Assembly (NCBI RefSeq): GCF_003589595.1
Contig: NW_020653945.1
Location: 11,147,686 to 11,211,685, forward strand
From: Hyposmocoma kahamanoa
Lineage: Eukaryota; Arthropoda; Insecta; Lepidoptera; Cosmopterigidae
Direction of reading: 5' to 3'
DNA: 64,000 bases
In this document: positions 25,436-36,600 of the stretch, one piece after another
Position numbering within the stretch: the stretch's first letter is position 1
Layout of the letters: every line of letters begins with the position of its first letter
The notes under the pieces: generated by a model
Told to the model about the DNA's origin: nothing
Databases searched by the model: none
Seen by the model: only the letters and a program-made list of their open reading frames with translations
Program-made: the position numbers and the translations under genes

Positions 25436-25507
25436 TGTTGTGTAAATGAAAGACGATCTGGATGACAACTGACTTTTGATTAATATTTTCTAAGAATACC
25501 CACAACA
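25436..25507 (-). repeat. 3' LTR of Mag-type element
   Basis: The 72-bp terminal repeat nearly matches the one at 29769-29840, with a handful of substitutions and matching total length. Confidence 0.9.
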
Positions 25508-26039
25508 TCTTCCCCTTAACCAACTTAGAGATATACCTTATGTAACACTCCTTAAAAGCTAACCCAGCACCAACATGTTAAAAGTTGCTATAAATAAATT
25601 TTAATTAAGTACATATAACTTCCTCCTTCCATAAGGAGAGAAAGGAAATTAGTACATAAAAAGTAGAACACAAAACAGAGATGATACCTACTGATAACGC
25701 AAACTAATCACTATTTTCTAAACGTAATCATGGGAGAGTGAGATTCCACAACTGTATCATCTAGCGAGCCTGCTGAAGGTAGTGATCATCATCAAGTGAT
25801 GCGTAATTTTCATCATAATCGACATAATGTGCTTCAGTGTTTTGTTTAAAGCTTTGCGATTGTGAGTTTTCATGTTCACATTTTATTAATTGCCTTCTAT
25901 TACGACGATAAATGCTCCGTTTATTCCTAATAATATATGATCTAGGAGCAGTGCTTTCTGATAGAATTTGTCCTTTTACTCTGCTATTTCTATCAATAAC
26001 ACTATCTCCCTTGATTCTTTACAATGATGATCAGCAGTG

Positions 26040-28794
26040 CAGCTTCGTTCTTTGTTGCCTATTAATCAGCTCTTGATGTTGATCGGCCGACACTGGTGTT
26101 AGTCGCAGCAAGCCAGGATGCATCGGCAACCGCAGCGCAACATACGGCCCATCAGCATTTGTGCCGGAGAACTCAAGTTCTCACGAGGTGTATTGCGATA
26201 ACTTAATAAATTTAAATAAAGATCAGAATTACTTTTTATTGATTTCTTTAAAATATTCTTAATAGTTTGAACTGCACGCTCACTTTTGCCGTTTGCTTAT
26301 GCATAATTTGGCAAAGACGTAAGAAGCAAACTTTTTTAAATCCCTACTAGTAAATTGAGTATCATTGTCGCTAATTATTTTTTCTGGTATCCCATATCTA
26401 GCAAAATTCTCCTTTAAGGACTGTATAACAGTTGAACTTGTAATGTTATTTAATTTTGAAATCTCAACAAAACCTGAATAATAATCTACGATAATAAAGT
26501 AGTATTTCTTTGAATATTCAAAAATATCAGTGCCAAGTTGGCTACATGGCAAATTTGGTATAGGGATTGGCATTAATGGTTCCCTACTGGGAGCACTTGA
26601 GTACTCCTGGCAAGCTGAGCAACGTTTTACATATAATTCAATCTCCTTATTAATACCCGGCCAAAATAGCACCTATCGAGCGCGCTTCTTCCACCGGTCT
26701 ATGCCGAGTTGACCATCATGAATGATGCCAAGCATATCCTGTCGCATGGAATATGGTATTAATACTAAACTGTTTTTGAATATTACACCATCTACAGCAA
26801 ATAATTCATCTTTCATTGACCAATAACTTCTTAATTCTCCTGGAACTTCATATTTGTTTGTGGGCTACCCCTCCTGGTTCAAATAATCTAACAAATTCAC
26901 TAGTACTTTATCGTTTCGTGTTTCCACTTTAACAATATTTAATTTATTCTTTGACATGTTAATATTATCAAGTAAAAGATTTATTTGATAAGCAAACCCT
27001 TTACTTATTGTTTCTTTCTCATCGTATTTATCCGATAGAGGCGCACGCGACAAAGTGTCTGCTAAGTACATTAATTTACCTGGCTTATATGTAACTGACA
27101 AATCGAGACTCTGCAAGCCCAGAAACATCCGTTGTAAACGAACTGGGACTGCAAAGGCTTTTTAAATAAGCTTTCTAAGCGTTTATGATCTGTTTCGACC
27201 ACCACGTCACTTTTGCCATAAATGTACTGCCGAAACCTATCACAAGCAAACACTATTGCGAGCATTTCCTTTTCCACCCGAGCGTACCTGAGTGCCGGTG
27301 AGCGTGAGCGAGGCGTACTCCACGGGGCGGCCGGCCTACAGCAGCACCGCTCTGAGAACGACGCTGCTCGCGTCCACCGGCAACACGACCGGCTGCCGAA
27401 CGTCGTACAGAGCCAGCACCGGGGCCGTACTCAGAAGTTTTTTTTTAAATTATCTATCGCTTCCTGGTGGACTGAATCCCAGACCCAACAAGAACTTTTC
27501 TTTAAAAATTTGTCAATGGATTAGTATGCTCGGAATAGTTCGGTATGTATTTAGAACGATAATTAGTTGCTCCTAGAAACCATTCTACACTCTTTTTAAC
27601 ACACGGAGGCGGCATATCAATGATCGCTTTCACTTTTGAGCAATCTGGTTTCATGCCATTTCTATTAAGAACATGTCCTAAATAAGTAACTTCCTCAACA
27701 CATATTTTGCATTTTTGTTTATTGAACTTTAAATTATCACTTCTAGCTCTTTCCAACAGGGCACTCAGCCGTTTGTCGTGTTCCTGTTTAGTTCGTCTCC
27801 AGCAAATAATATCATCTATAAAGGATTCTACCCCCTCCACATTTTCTAGTAATTGTTTAACTCTGGCATGAAAACTTCGGACGCACAATTCAAACCGAAT
27901 GGCAGTCTCGTAAATTGGTAACGCCCAAATAGGGTGCCGAAAGTACACAAGTCGGCACTCGCGTCATTCAGCTTCACCGCCTAAAATCCTGAATTGGCAT
28001 TTAATACCGAAAAATAACACGCGCCGTGTAATTTAGAGGTCAATTCTGTGAGCGTTGGAAGCTGGAAATGCGCGCGTCGAATAGCACAATTTAACGGACG
28101 GGGATCAAGACAGATTCGTAAATTATCATTCTTCTTAGCAACTATTACCATCGCGTTAATCCAAGGCGTGGGGTGAGTGACCTTTCTTAGCACGCCCAAC
28201 TCCGTCATTCTATTTAACTCGGTGTGCAACTTTTTACGCAGAGCGATCGCCACCGTACGCGGGGCACTGACCACCGGCGGTACACTAGGATCAACAACAA
28301 TATTGTATTCGCCCGGTAAACACCCTAAACCTTCAAAAATGTCTTGGTAGTCATTTAAATTTACACTGTGTACCCGACGTATTAATCCTATTTCAGAACA
28401 TGCTTGTCTGCCCAGTACACTTTCACAAACCATATCTGCAATTCCAAATTTCAAACAATACTGACGGTTTTTGTGCCACCAATTTAAATCGCATGTACCT
28501 ACCTTTTATTGGTATGACGTCACCGTTATAAGACTGTGGTTTAATATTATGCTTCTGTTGTATATACTCTTCATTGAACCCTAATTTTTTAAGCCTCGGA
28601 TATGACAGGACATTAATATAGGCTCCCGTATCTAATTTGAAGGTTTCGGGGTCTCCACTACAGATTATAGTCTCATACCACTTATTGGCAGACTGTTTTA
28701 CAAATGAAATATTTTCTACGACAGAAACATAAAATAACTCACAGTCATCCTCGGAATTGTCCGTGTTTTCGCCCTGAACACCGATGTCGTACAC
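26040..28794 (-). pseudogene. Mag pol (protease, reverse transcriptase, RNase H, integrase)
   Basis: Segments in order on the minus strand: protease with LDTGAYINVLS (28794-28423); reverse transcriptase start with LGVLRKVTHPTPWINAMV (28454-27981); polymerase active site ESFIDDIICW (27948-27502), with FIDD where YVDD/FIDD is usual; RNase H with VEKEMLAIVFACDRFRQYIYG (27277-27071) and its Asp in a VDAS motif near 27390; connection with DTLSRAPL (27128-26865); and integrase with CSACQ zinc-finger cysteines, GTDIFEY and IISDNDTQF catalytic Asp (26672-26280). Its C-terminal ENLSSPAQMLMGR type segment is seen near 26170-26110. Multiple frameshifts occur, so no complete polyprotein is encoded. Confidence 0.9.
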
Positions 28795-29626
28795 CTTTTT
28801 TTATACTGTGGAGTGCGTTACACATTCTTGCATAATGCCCATAGTTTTGACACACATAACACTTGACACTTATAGCAGGACACATACCTGATAAGCACTG
28901 CATACCACAACCGTGACACTGCGCCCGCGAAAGGCGAGAGCGGTTGGCGACGGGCGGCGCCAGCGGCGGGAGCAGTGCCGGGCCCCGGGCCAGGCCGCGG
29001 CCGTGCGCACGCCCGGGCCAGGCCGCGGCCGTGCGCACGCCCGCGCCATCCGCCCTGCTGGCCGGGCTGCCCTTGTGCACAGCATCCACCTGCGCGGTCG
29101 TCGACCCGCGCGCCTCCAGGCATCGACTGCCATCCGATGACACCTCGTCCGCCTCACATATCTTGATAGCCTTATCCAGACTTAAATCATCTATACGCAG
29201 CAATCAATCGCGTACCACTCCACTTCTTATGCCACAAACTATACGGTCGCGAATCAATGATTCCTCCAACATTGTAAATTCACATTTTGTGCTCAGTAGT
29301 TTCAACGCAACTACATATTGGCTTATTGTTTCTCCTTCTTCTTGATTGCGCGTGAAAAAATTGTAACGTGCTAGCGTAACATTCCATCTGACTCCAAAAT
29401 ATTCGTCAAATTTTTGAAGTAACGCTTTGACGTCATCACTATCACTTTCACTTTCGAATGTAAATATTTGGTAAACATCAAATCCGCCCGGCCCTATCAA
29501 ATTAATAAATAAACTCGACTGCACAGTCGATTCCTCCTTGTGCACCCCTGATGCCTTAAGGAATAATGCAAACTGCGTCTTCCATTTTCGCCATGCGTCA
29601 GCCCGGCTGACGGGGCTGCCATCCAA
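28745..29626 (-). pseudogene. Mag gag (capsid and nucleocapsid)
   Basis: Frame 29626-29204 is the Ty3/gypsy capsid region (WRKWKTQFALFLKASG, then YFGVRWNVTLARYNFF, then SLIRDRIVCGIRS). Frame 29203-28745 continues with a nucleocapsid knuckle CYVCQNYGHYARMC (C-X2-C-X4-H-X4-C), preceded by a Cys-rich CHGCGMQC. Between them, bases about 28930-29120 are very GC-rich and contain a 28-bp tandem duplication, giving an Arg/Pro/Ala-rich run not expected in this protein. A stop interrupts the two frames at 29204. Confidence 0.85.
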
Positions 29627-29768
29627 ACTCAGTTCCGACTGTGGTCTCGCATGTTCTATAATAATATATAAACTGTATTTGATCTTTCACAACCACGAAA
29701 CACTTTTTTGCACCAAACTAATGCCGAATTACGCAATAATTTAATTTATTCAACCACCGCTGCCACCA

Positions 29769-29840
29769 TGTTGTGTAAATGAAAGACGAACTGGATGACA
29801 ACTGACTTTTTAATAATATTTTCTAAGAATACCCACAACA
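29769..29840 (-). repeat. 5' LTR of Mag-type element
   Basis: The 72-bp terminal repeat with TG...CA ends. The primer site abuts its left edge on the plus strand (CCACCGCTGCCACCA). Confidence 0.9.
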
Positions 29841-30135
29841 CATTGCACTTTTCGGGAAATACAGATAAAAGTAGAGCATTCCATTCCTTTGCCGTACGCA
29901 TCAGAAAGAAGGAAGCAAAGCGCTTTGTGCGAATAGGTGGAAAATCAACGACATAAGAATAGAGTGCTCCAGACCTTCTAGTCGACCGAAGGAGGAACGG
30001 TGAGGGTGGGACTAAATTGAAAAGTTCCTACGCACACTCCCCGAAATGTATCCGATAGAACACCGACAAGCAGGCTACTTTTCTGCGATGGTCGAGATTT
30101 TGTAGCTTCGACTCCACAGGAGAATTATTGTGTGT

Positions 30136-30422
30136 GTTGTTTTCTCGAAAAAGTAATTACCCCCAGAATTTTTTAGATTGATAGAAACTAGATGGCGGTC
30201 TCTAAATTTTATAGACATCATCACCTTACAACCTGACCAGAAATCATTACAAATTGGATTACGGCGTCCACGATCTCACTCTCTTATTCGTTCAAAATAT
30301 TTTTTTTACGGAACGCTAAACGAACTTAGTAGTAACAAACACAAGGACTACTGAGTATGTCAGTAAATAATTGGTGAAGCAAACGCGTCGCGCATATTCA
30401 GACTTTCATGTGATTTCACAAC
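30136..30422 (+). promoter_or_regulatory. Presumed 5' flank of AGPAT-A
   Basis: This is the 287 bases between the LINE tail and the AGPAT-A start codon. No clear TATA box or initiator stands out. It must contain the 5' UTR and core promoter unless an upstream non-coding exon exists. Confidence 0.35.
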
Positions 30423-33400
30423 ATGTGGGCGTATGTGTGGTGGTGTATAGGGTTGTTCGTTGTCACAATCGTTCTCCGAAAACTGTTATCCGTCAAACCA
30501 AGTAAAGTCAAATTCCACTTCAAGTTCATTTTAGGTTACTTTCTTACGTTTTTGATTGCATTAGTAGTTTGGCCACTAATGTTGTTAAGGCCAAAAGACG
30601 TGAAGAACGCAAAGTGAGTATTTTATTGTAAGTAGAAGGACAGGTGGCCCAAAGGTTTAACCAACCGCCTCTCAAGCAGAGGCCGTGAGTTCGAATCCGG
30701 GCTCGCATCTCTGAGTTTCTCGGATATTCTGTGGGAAAGTTAATTTAATTTTATATTTACGGAAAGCTTTTCGGTGAAAGAAATGATCGTGACGAAACCT
30801 GCACGTCAAAGAAGGGTCACAACCCTCGGAAAACGTGTGAAGTTCACAATTCTTATTGGGCCGGCGTGGCCAGTGGCGGATTTGCCCTAAGGCCCAGACC
30901 ACTACCGCGTCTGTCTGTCTGTCTGATCGCGATAAACTCAAAAACTACACAACAATGACGGAGCAAAGATAAGACGATCTTGCTTTGCTTATTAACATAG
31001 AAGCTGATTTTTTAATGAAATTGGATTGTGAGAATTTAACCAATGACTTTGCTGCGCTTAAGTGCAGACGATTCTTGTAACACGTTGTAAAACACTTATT
31101 ATATCTACTTTTGTATGAGCATGAATCCATAGTTAAATAAATAAAACCTAAAACCGTTTTAAATGTTTTATTTAAATCTAAAACCTCCGAAAATGTTAAA
31201 AACTAGCAGTTATTATAGTTAACTAAATTTCTGAAACGATTTCGATAAAATATAAATGTAAAAGTGGGAATAAAGTAAATTCATTATGTAGTCTACCAGT
31301 TTATGATGAGTGCTGAGAAAGGGGCTGCTGGTACTGTCTACTTGGCCTGGGGCCTAGGGCGGTCGAGAATGCTAATCCGCCACTGAACGTGGCAGACTAT
31401 GGCCTCAGCCCTCACCTGAGCGGAGACCCGTACCCAGCAATGGGACGTATAAATGCGTTGATGATGAGAAAGGACAAGTTCGTAGAATAAAAGTTTGTGG
31501 CTTCATACCGTCGACAGGTTAATAAATACCAATGACAATTTTTAAATTACTACTTAAACATACATTTATGACAAGCCAAATACATTCCACTGGTGTAGGT
31601 AGGTATATTTACCTGAAATTGGTTATTTATGTAAAATAACCAATTTCAGGTAAATATACCTACCTACTCTACTCTAATATTTAAGTGCTCGTATAATCAG
31701 TAGAAATTACATATACTTACTTAATACACTTTCCAGGGCAACTGCGCAGATAGCAAAACATATAACCAAGTTAATTAACGTACGATGGGAGTTGCGGAAT
31801 GGACAAATTTTGTCCGAAGACAGGGGCGCTATTATAGTGTCCAATCATCAGTACTCACTGGATATCTTGGGTAAGGAAATCATTCAAACCTTTTTCCTAT
31901 CCACTACACTTAACATTTGTTTTCATTCATTGTCCGCTTCTTTTTACGCCCTCATAAAGTTCTTTTGTATCCCTCCTATTCTTTATCATCTACGTACACT
32001 CCCGGCATATACTCGATGACTCCCGGACACATAATTCGTCCTGCATTTTTATTATTAAGGTGAAGTGAAACCCGAAAACGCTTTGACTTATTTTAACCAC
32101 AAGGAAAATTTGTTTTTCGGACGATAAAAAAAATACGAATTCAACTTTTTTTTTTATTGATAATGAAAAGAGAAGATACGGGTAGTGAACTTGTGGCCCC
32201 AAACACGATTGACTAAACTCATTGACGTATCAAACTAAACTCACTCGATAAAAAATCACAAAGTTTCGCAAAATTCTCATTCACTGCGTTCATCTAAAGA
32301 AAAATCAGCGTCATTCGATTGTAATTACTGATATTTCAATTAAATTTTCCTTCCTGAATTCCTTTATAAATACCTTAGGGCGCGTTCCCACTATGTCGTC
32401 ACGGTTTATTATCGTTTGACGACTGTCGTGTCTAGCCTGTTCCCATATCACGACTATTTGTCGTGGACGATTTTTTATCGTTAAACGACTGTCGTGCCTA
32501 GCTGTTCCCACTAGATCGTGACGGCAATTTATCGTTTCATAACAGTCTCCTTGTCGTTTGCACGACAGAATCGTTTGATGCGCTGCAGTCGCTTGTATGG
32601 TCTTTTGGAAGCGCAACGCCACTGCAAAGCGAGCAGAGGGCGCGGGGTACGAGAGGGGAGGGCAGGGACCAGAATACGTGCGGACAGCGATAAATAAAAC
32701 GTGACGACAATAGGAGCTGCGACAATCAGTCGTCACGTTTTTATCGTGACGTTTTTTTATCGTCGGACGACTGTCGTTCTAGCTGTTCCCACTGTGACGA
32801 CAGTTTGTCGTTGTAACAATAAAAAATCGTGAACAACAGTTAATCGTGTCGTGCTGTATATGAACAACTTCATTTAAATATACAAGCCACGACACTGTAA
32901 AGTGCACGACAATCTGTCGTCACGACATAGTGGGAACGCGCCCTTAGCGGAATATGCGATCATTTGAAAGTAAGCGAGAACTTTACTTCTATAAAGCATT
33001 TAAATGTTTAAACCTCTCCGCGTCTACCTCGCAAAACTTACTCAACCAAGATACCACTTCGCCTCAAAGAGCTAAAATACGAAAATATTGTTCTCATCGA
33101 AAAATGTTTTCCCCGGTTTCAAAAATTCAAATTTTCGACAATGAGTTATGGAAATGAGTTTAAGTATCAGTTTCGTATTAGTATCAGCTTAATTTTCGAA
33201 TCGGTAAAACTGCATAATAGTTTAGTAGTTAGTGGGAACTAGAGCCCTATCGCTTACAAGGGGTATCCAGTTGAATAAAACTAGCGAACTATATTACACT
33301 TATTGTATTAAAGAAAAAGTAGGTACTCGCGCGCACAAATCGTTCCGCCGTCGTTCCGAATCGCAGTGCCCAAAGCGCGCGCGGCGAGAATCGCGAATTC

Positions 33401-33548
33401 CGTATTCGCGTGACCCCCCAACACCCCGCGTGCCCCTTGCAGATGTAATATATGTAAATAATTACATAAACGTAATTATTTTATTTTATTTTATTATTTA
33501 TATTATTTTATTATTATATGTAATGTAATAATATAATGTAATGTAATG

Positions 33549-33606
<58 letters not shown>

Positions 33607-36600
33607 CATAAACGTAATTAATGAAAAAAGATAATGTATTTATCGAGTTCTTAGGTTTTCGCAATTGTTACACATAAAATATGAACTATTATTCCGGATT
33701 TAAATCGCGTATATTTGTTTTTTCAAACAAACCGACGAGGTATTTATTGAGGTATTTATTTATATAGGTATATACTTATACATGTTTTCGCATGTAGATG
33801 TCTTATAAGGGGATAACAAGTGATGTGAATATTTTGTTCAAATCATCAAGTTTTCTAGGAGATGAAAAATGAAAAAGTTCAAATCAATTTTTTAATTATT
33901 CTTATAGCTTCCCCCTCTTTTTGACAATTAAGTATTTTAGTACAAATTCAAACTTATAGAATTATAGCCAATCCGCCCTAAACATACATATGTTCACTCC
34001 GTACATCAACGACTTATATACTTAAATCAAGTCATCGTCTTTTATGGTTTACTCATGCATTTTCATATAGCACTTTGACGTTATGCATTAAATGAATATC
34101 TTGTTTTAGGTATGTTTAACATTTGGCACGTTGTAGATAAACTAGCGGCAGTTGCTAAAAAGGAAATATTTTACATTGGCCCTATTGGACTAACTGCTTA
34201 CTTTGCTGGGACGGTGTTCATAGACAGAAAAAACGCGAAAAATGCTTATAAACAACTGAAAATCACCACTGAAGTCATGGTCAGGAAAAAGGTAATGAAG
34301 ATTCATTTCCTCTACATTCTGATATATGTGTCTGTCATTGTTAAAGTGGTCCATATTTAAAGAATCATATTTTTTTGCTTAATGGTATCACATTTCATCA
34401 TATCTTTCATTATAAACAAATTATTATACCTTCGATTTGAAATAAACATTGAAAAATTAAACGCACTGAATGCACATGAAAATTAACAACAATTCTCTTG
34501 TGGAGTCGAAGCTACAAAATCTCGATCATCGCAGAAAAGTAGCCTGCTTGTCGATTTTCTATCGGATACATTAATAATAATATAATAACGCACACACTCA
34601 ACATAGCCCCGCACTAGGGAAACCCTGTGTCGCGGGTGCCATGGACACACACATAGACAACCACAAATTACACCCAAACTCACGAGAGAAATAATTGTAG
34701 GCCATACAACTATTTCTCCCGGCCCGGGAATCGAACCTGGGACTTCTGCGTGGCAGTCCGGCATGGTATCCGTTCGGCTACGGAGGCATTTCGGGGAGTG
34801 TACGCAGGAACTTTTCAATTTAGTTCCACTCTCACCGTTTCTCCTTCGGTCGACTAGAAGGTCCAGAACACTCCATCCTTACGTCGTTGATATACCACCT
34901 ATTCGCACTAGGCGCTTTGCTTCCTCCTTTCTGATGAGTACGGCAAAGTGATGGAATACTATACGTTTCCCGAAAAGTGCAATTTGGGGCTATTCAAGGC
35001 TAGAGTGAATAGGCATTTTTAGGCAGACGCATATCATCGTCGGTCACATCGTCGCTTAACTTCAGGTGAGATTGTGGCCAAGCGTGTGTCTATTATATTT
35101 TTTTTAAATTAACACTTGTATTATTTTCCTACTCATTAATTTGCAAAAATATCGTTATTTCAAAATTTAATTGCAAAGAGATAATTCACTTTTACATTGA
35201 TTGATACATATGGGTAACAGTAATTAGATAAGTAGGTACCTCTAGAGATAAGACATAATTAACTAAACCTAAAGAGTTTATTCTTCCGCTAATTCTAGAT
35301 ATTTATAGCTTCCGTATTTACATGCACAGCAGTTAAACCGTTTGTGCGCAGTGAGTACTTATTTAGCCTACTAATAAAACTGTAAGCGTACAACTTCTGT
35401 TTATCTAACCTTATTTAAGTGAGTTAATGCCAACTTACGCCTTCCTAGCGTACGCGAAGTCATAACTGATAGTATACACAGAAACAGCTTTAAATCGGCG
35501 GCCCTACCAAATAAACGTGTAAAGGAAACATTGCAAATTTACAGGAGCGATTAAAAACTTAAAAAATAATATTACTCATTGGATATACTTAAATACAATG
35601 TATGACCAAATTAAAGGTAACAAAACATTATATCTTATTTTAAAATTTGAAACACAAAAATATTGATAGTTTATGAGAAATAAATAAAAATACCTTTAAA
35701 TTTTTTTTCTAGTAAAAATTACTTTGGCGGCTGTTTGTTTGTAGTGTTTACACTATTACGAGTTTTCGTGGGAAAAGTTATATTTTCTTTAAAATGTAAC
35801 ATAATAATACTCTGTTTTACTATGAATAATAAGATTTATCAATGCGAATATTATATAGTTACATGGTTATTTGAGAAGTTTAAATTTGCATTACAGTTTT
35901 AAAGATTGTTAAAGATTCCCATGAACAATATTACAAAGTTAGTTTGTTATAAACATGCATGAGTAGATAGTGTGCAAAATACATACCTATTTGCAATATT
36001 CGTGAGAGATTGTTAAATTTATTTTCCGTAGACTAAACATTGGAGTATCGAATACTTATAAAATTAATTTGAAACCAAATTTGAAAAAAAGATTATGAGG
36101 TGTATTTTAAGCGGGAAAATCCAAAAATACAATAAAAAAAAAATAACCGTAAAAGCTTTTACGCGTTTATTCGGTGGGGCCGTCGAAATGAGGTTGCAGT
36201 ATGGACACGCTATGAACTGCGGAAGCTATCACTAAACAAACGCAACTAAAGCAAATTCATGTTATCTCTCTCAATATTACCAAATTCTGATGTACTTATC
36301 TAAACTTTGTTACAGACGAAGTTGTGGCTGTTTCCCGAGGGAACAAGAAACAGGAATAAGACAGGGCTGTTACCTTTCAAGAAAGGAGCTTTCACTGTAG
36401 CTTTGAGCGCGCAAGTACCCATCATTCCAGTCGTATTCTCGCCGTACTACTTCATAAATGAACAGAAATCCATTTTTAACGAAGGTGGTAATCTTTCAAT
36501 CTTTATCCATTACAATCTAATACATTTACGATTCGAGATGTTCGTATAAATAGGATTATTGCGATGAATCCCATTTTAATTGAATGAAAATCTCGCACAC

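Larger units (their letters stand above)
25436..29840 (-). mobile_element. Mag-type Ty3/gypsy LTR retrotransposon, defective
   Basis: A 4405-bp element with two LTRs of only 72 bp (25436-25507 and 29769-29840), each starting TGTTGTG and ending CCCACAACA. Next to the 5' LTR (right end) the minus strand reads TGGTGGCAGCGGTGG, a primer-binding site. Next to the 3' LTR it reads AAGGGGAAGA, a polypurine tract. Gag with a CCHC knuckle, protease, reverse transcriptase, RNase H and integrase follow in Ty3/gypsy order. Such short LTRs are known for the Mag lineage first described in silkmoth. Frameshifts throughout make it inactive. No clear target duplication is visible. Confidence 0.93.
25325..30135 (-). 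mobile_element. LINE 3' end (family L), copy 1, split by the Mag element
   Basis: On the minus strand the 5'-truncated LINE tail runs from about 30135 to 29841 and resumes from 25435 to 25325, where it ends in an A-rich tail. It matches the plus-strand copy at 34488-35100 closely (CGGTCGACTAGAAGGTC, GGCGCTTTGCTTCC in the other copy, CCCGAAAAGTGCAAT, CAGGTGAGATTGTGGC). The coding relic ends in a Phe-Pro-rich segment typical of lepidopteran LINE C-termini. The Mag retrotransposon at 25436-29840 sits between the two halves. Confidence 0.85.

Noticed and set aside
28818..29345. Several GC-rich ORFs on both strands
   Set aside because: They are shadow frames of the GC-rich Mag gag block. High GC depletes stop codons.
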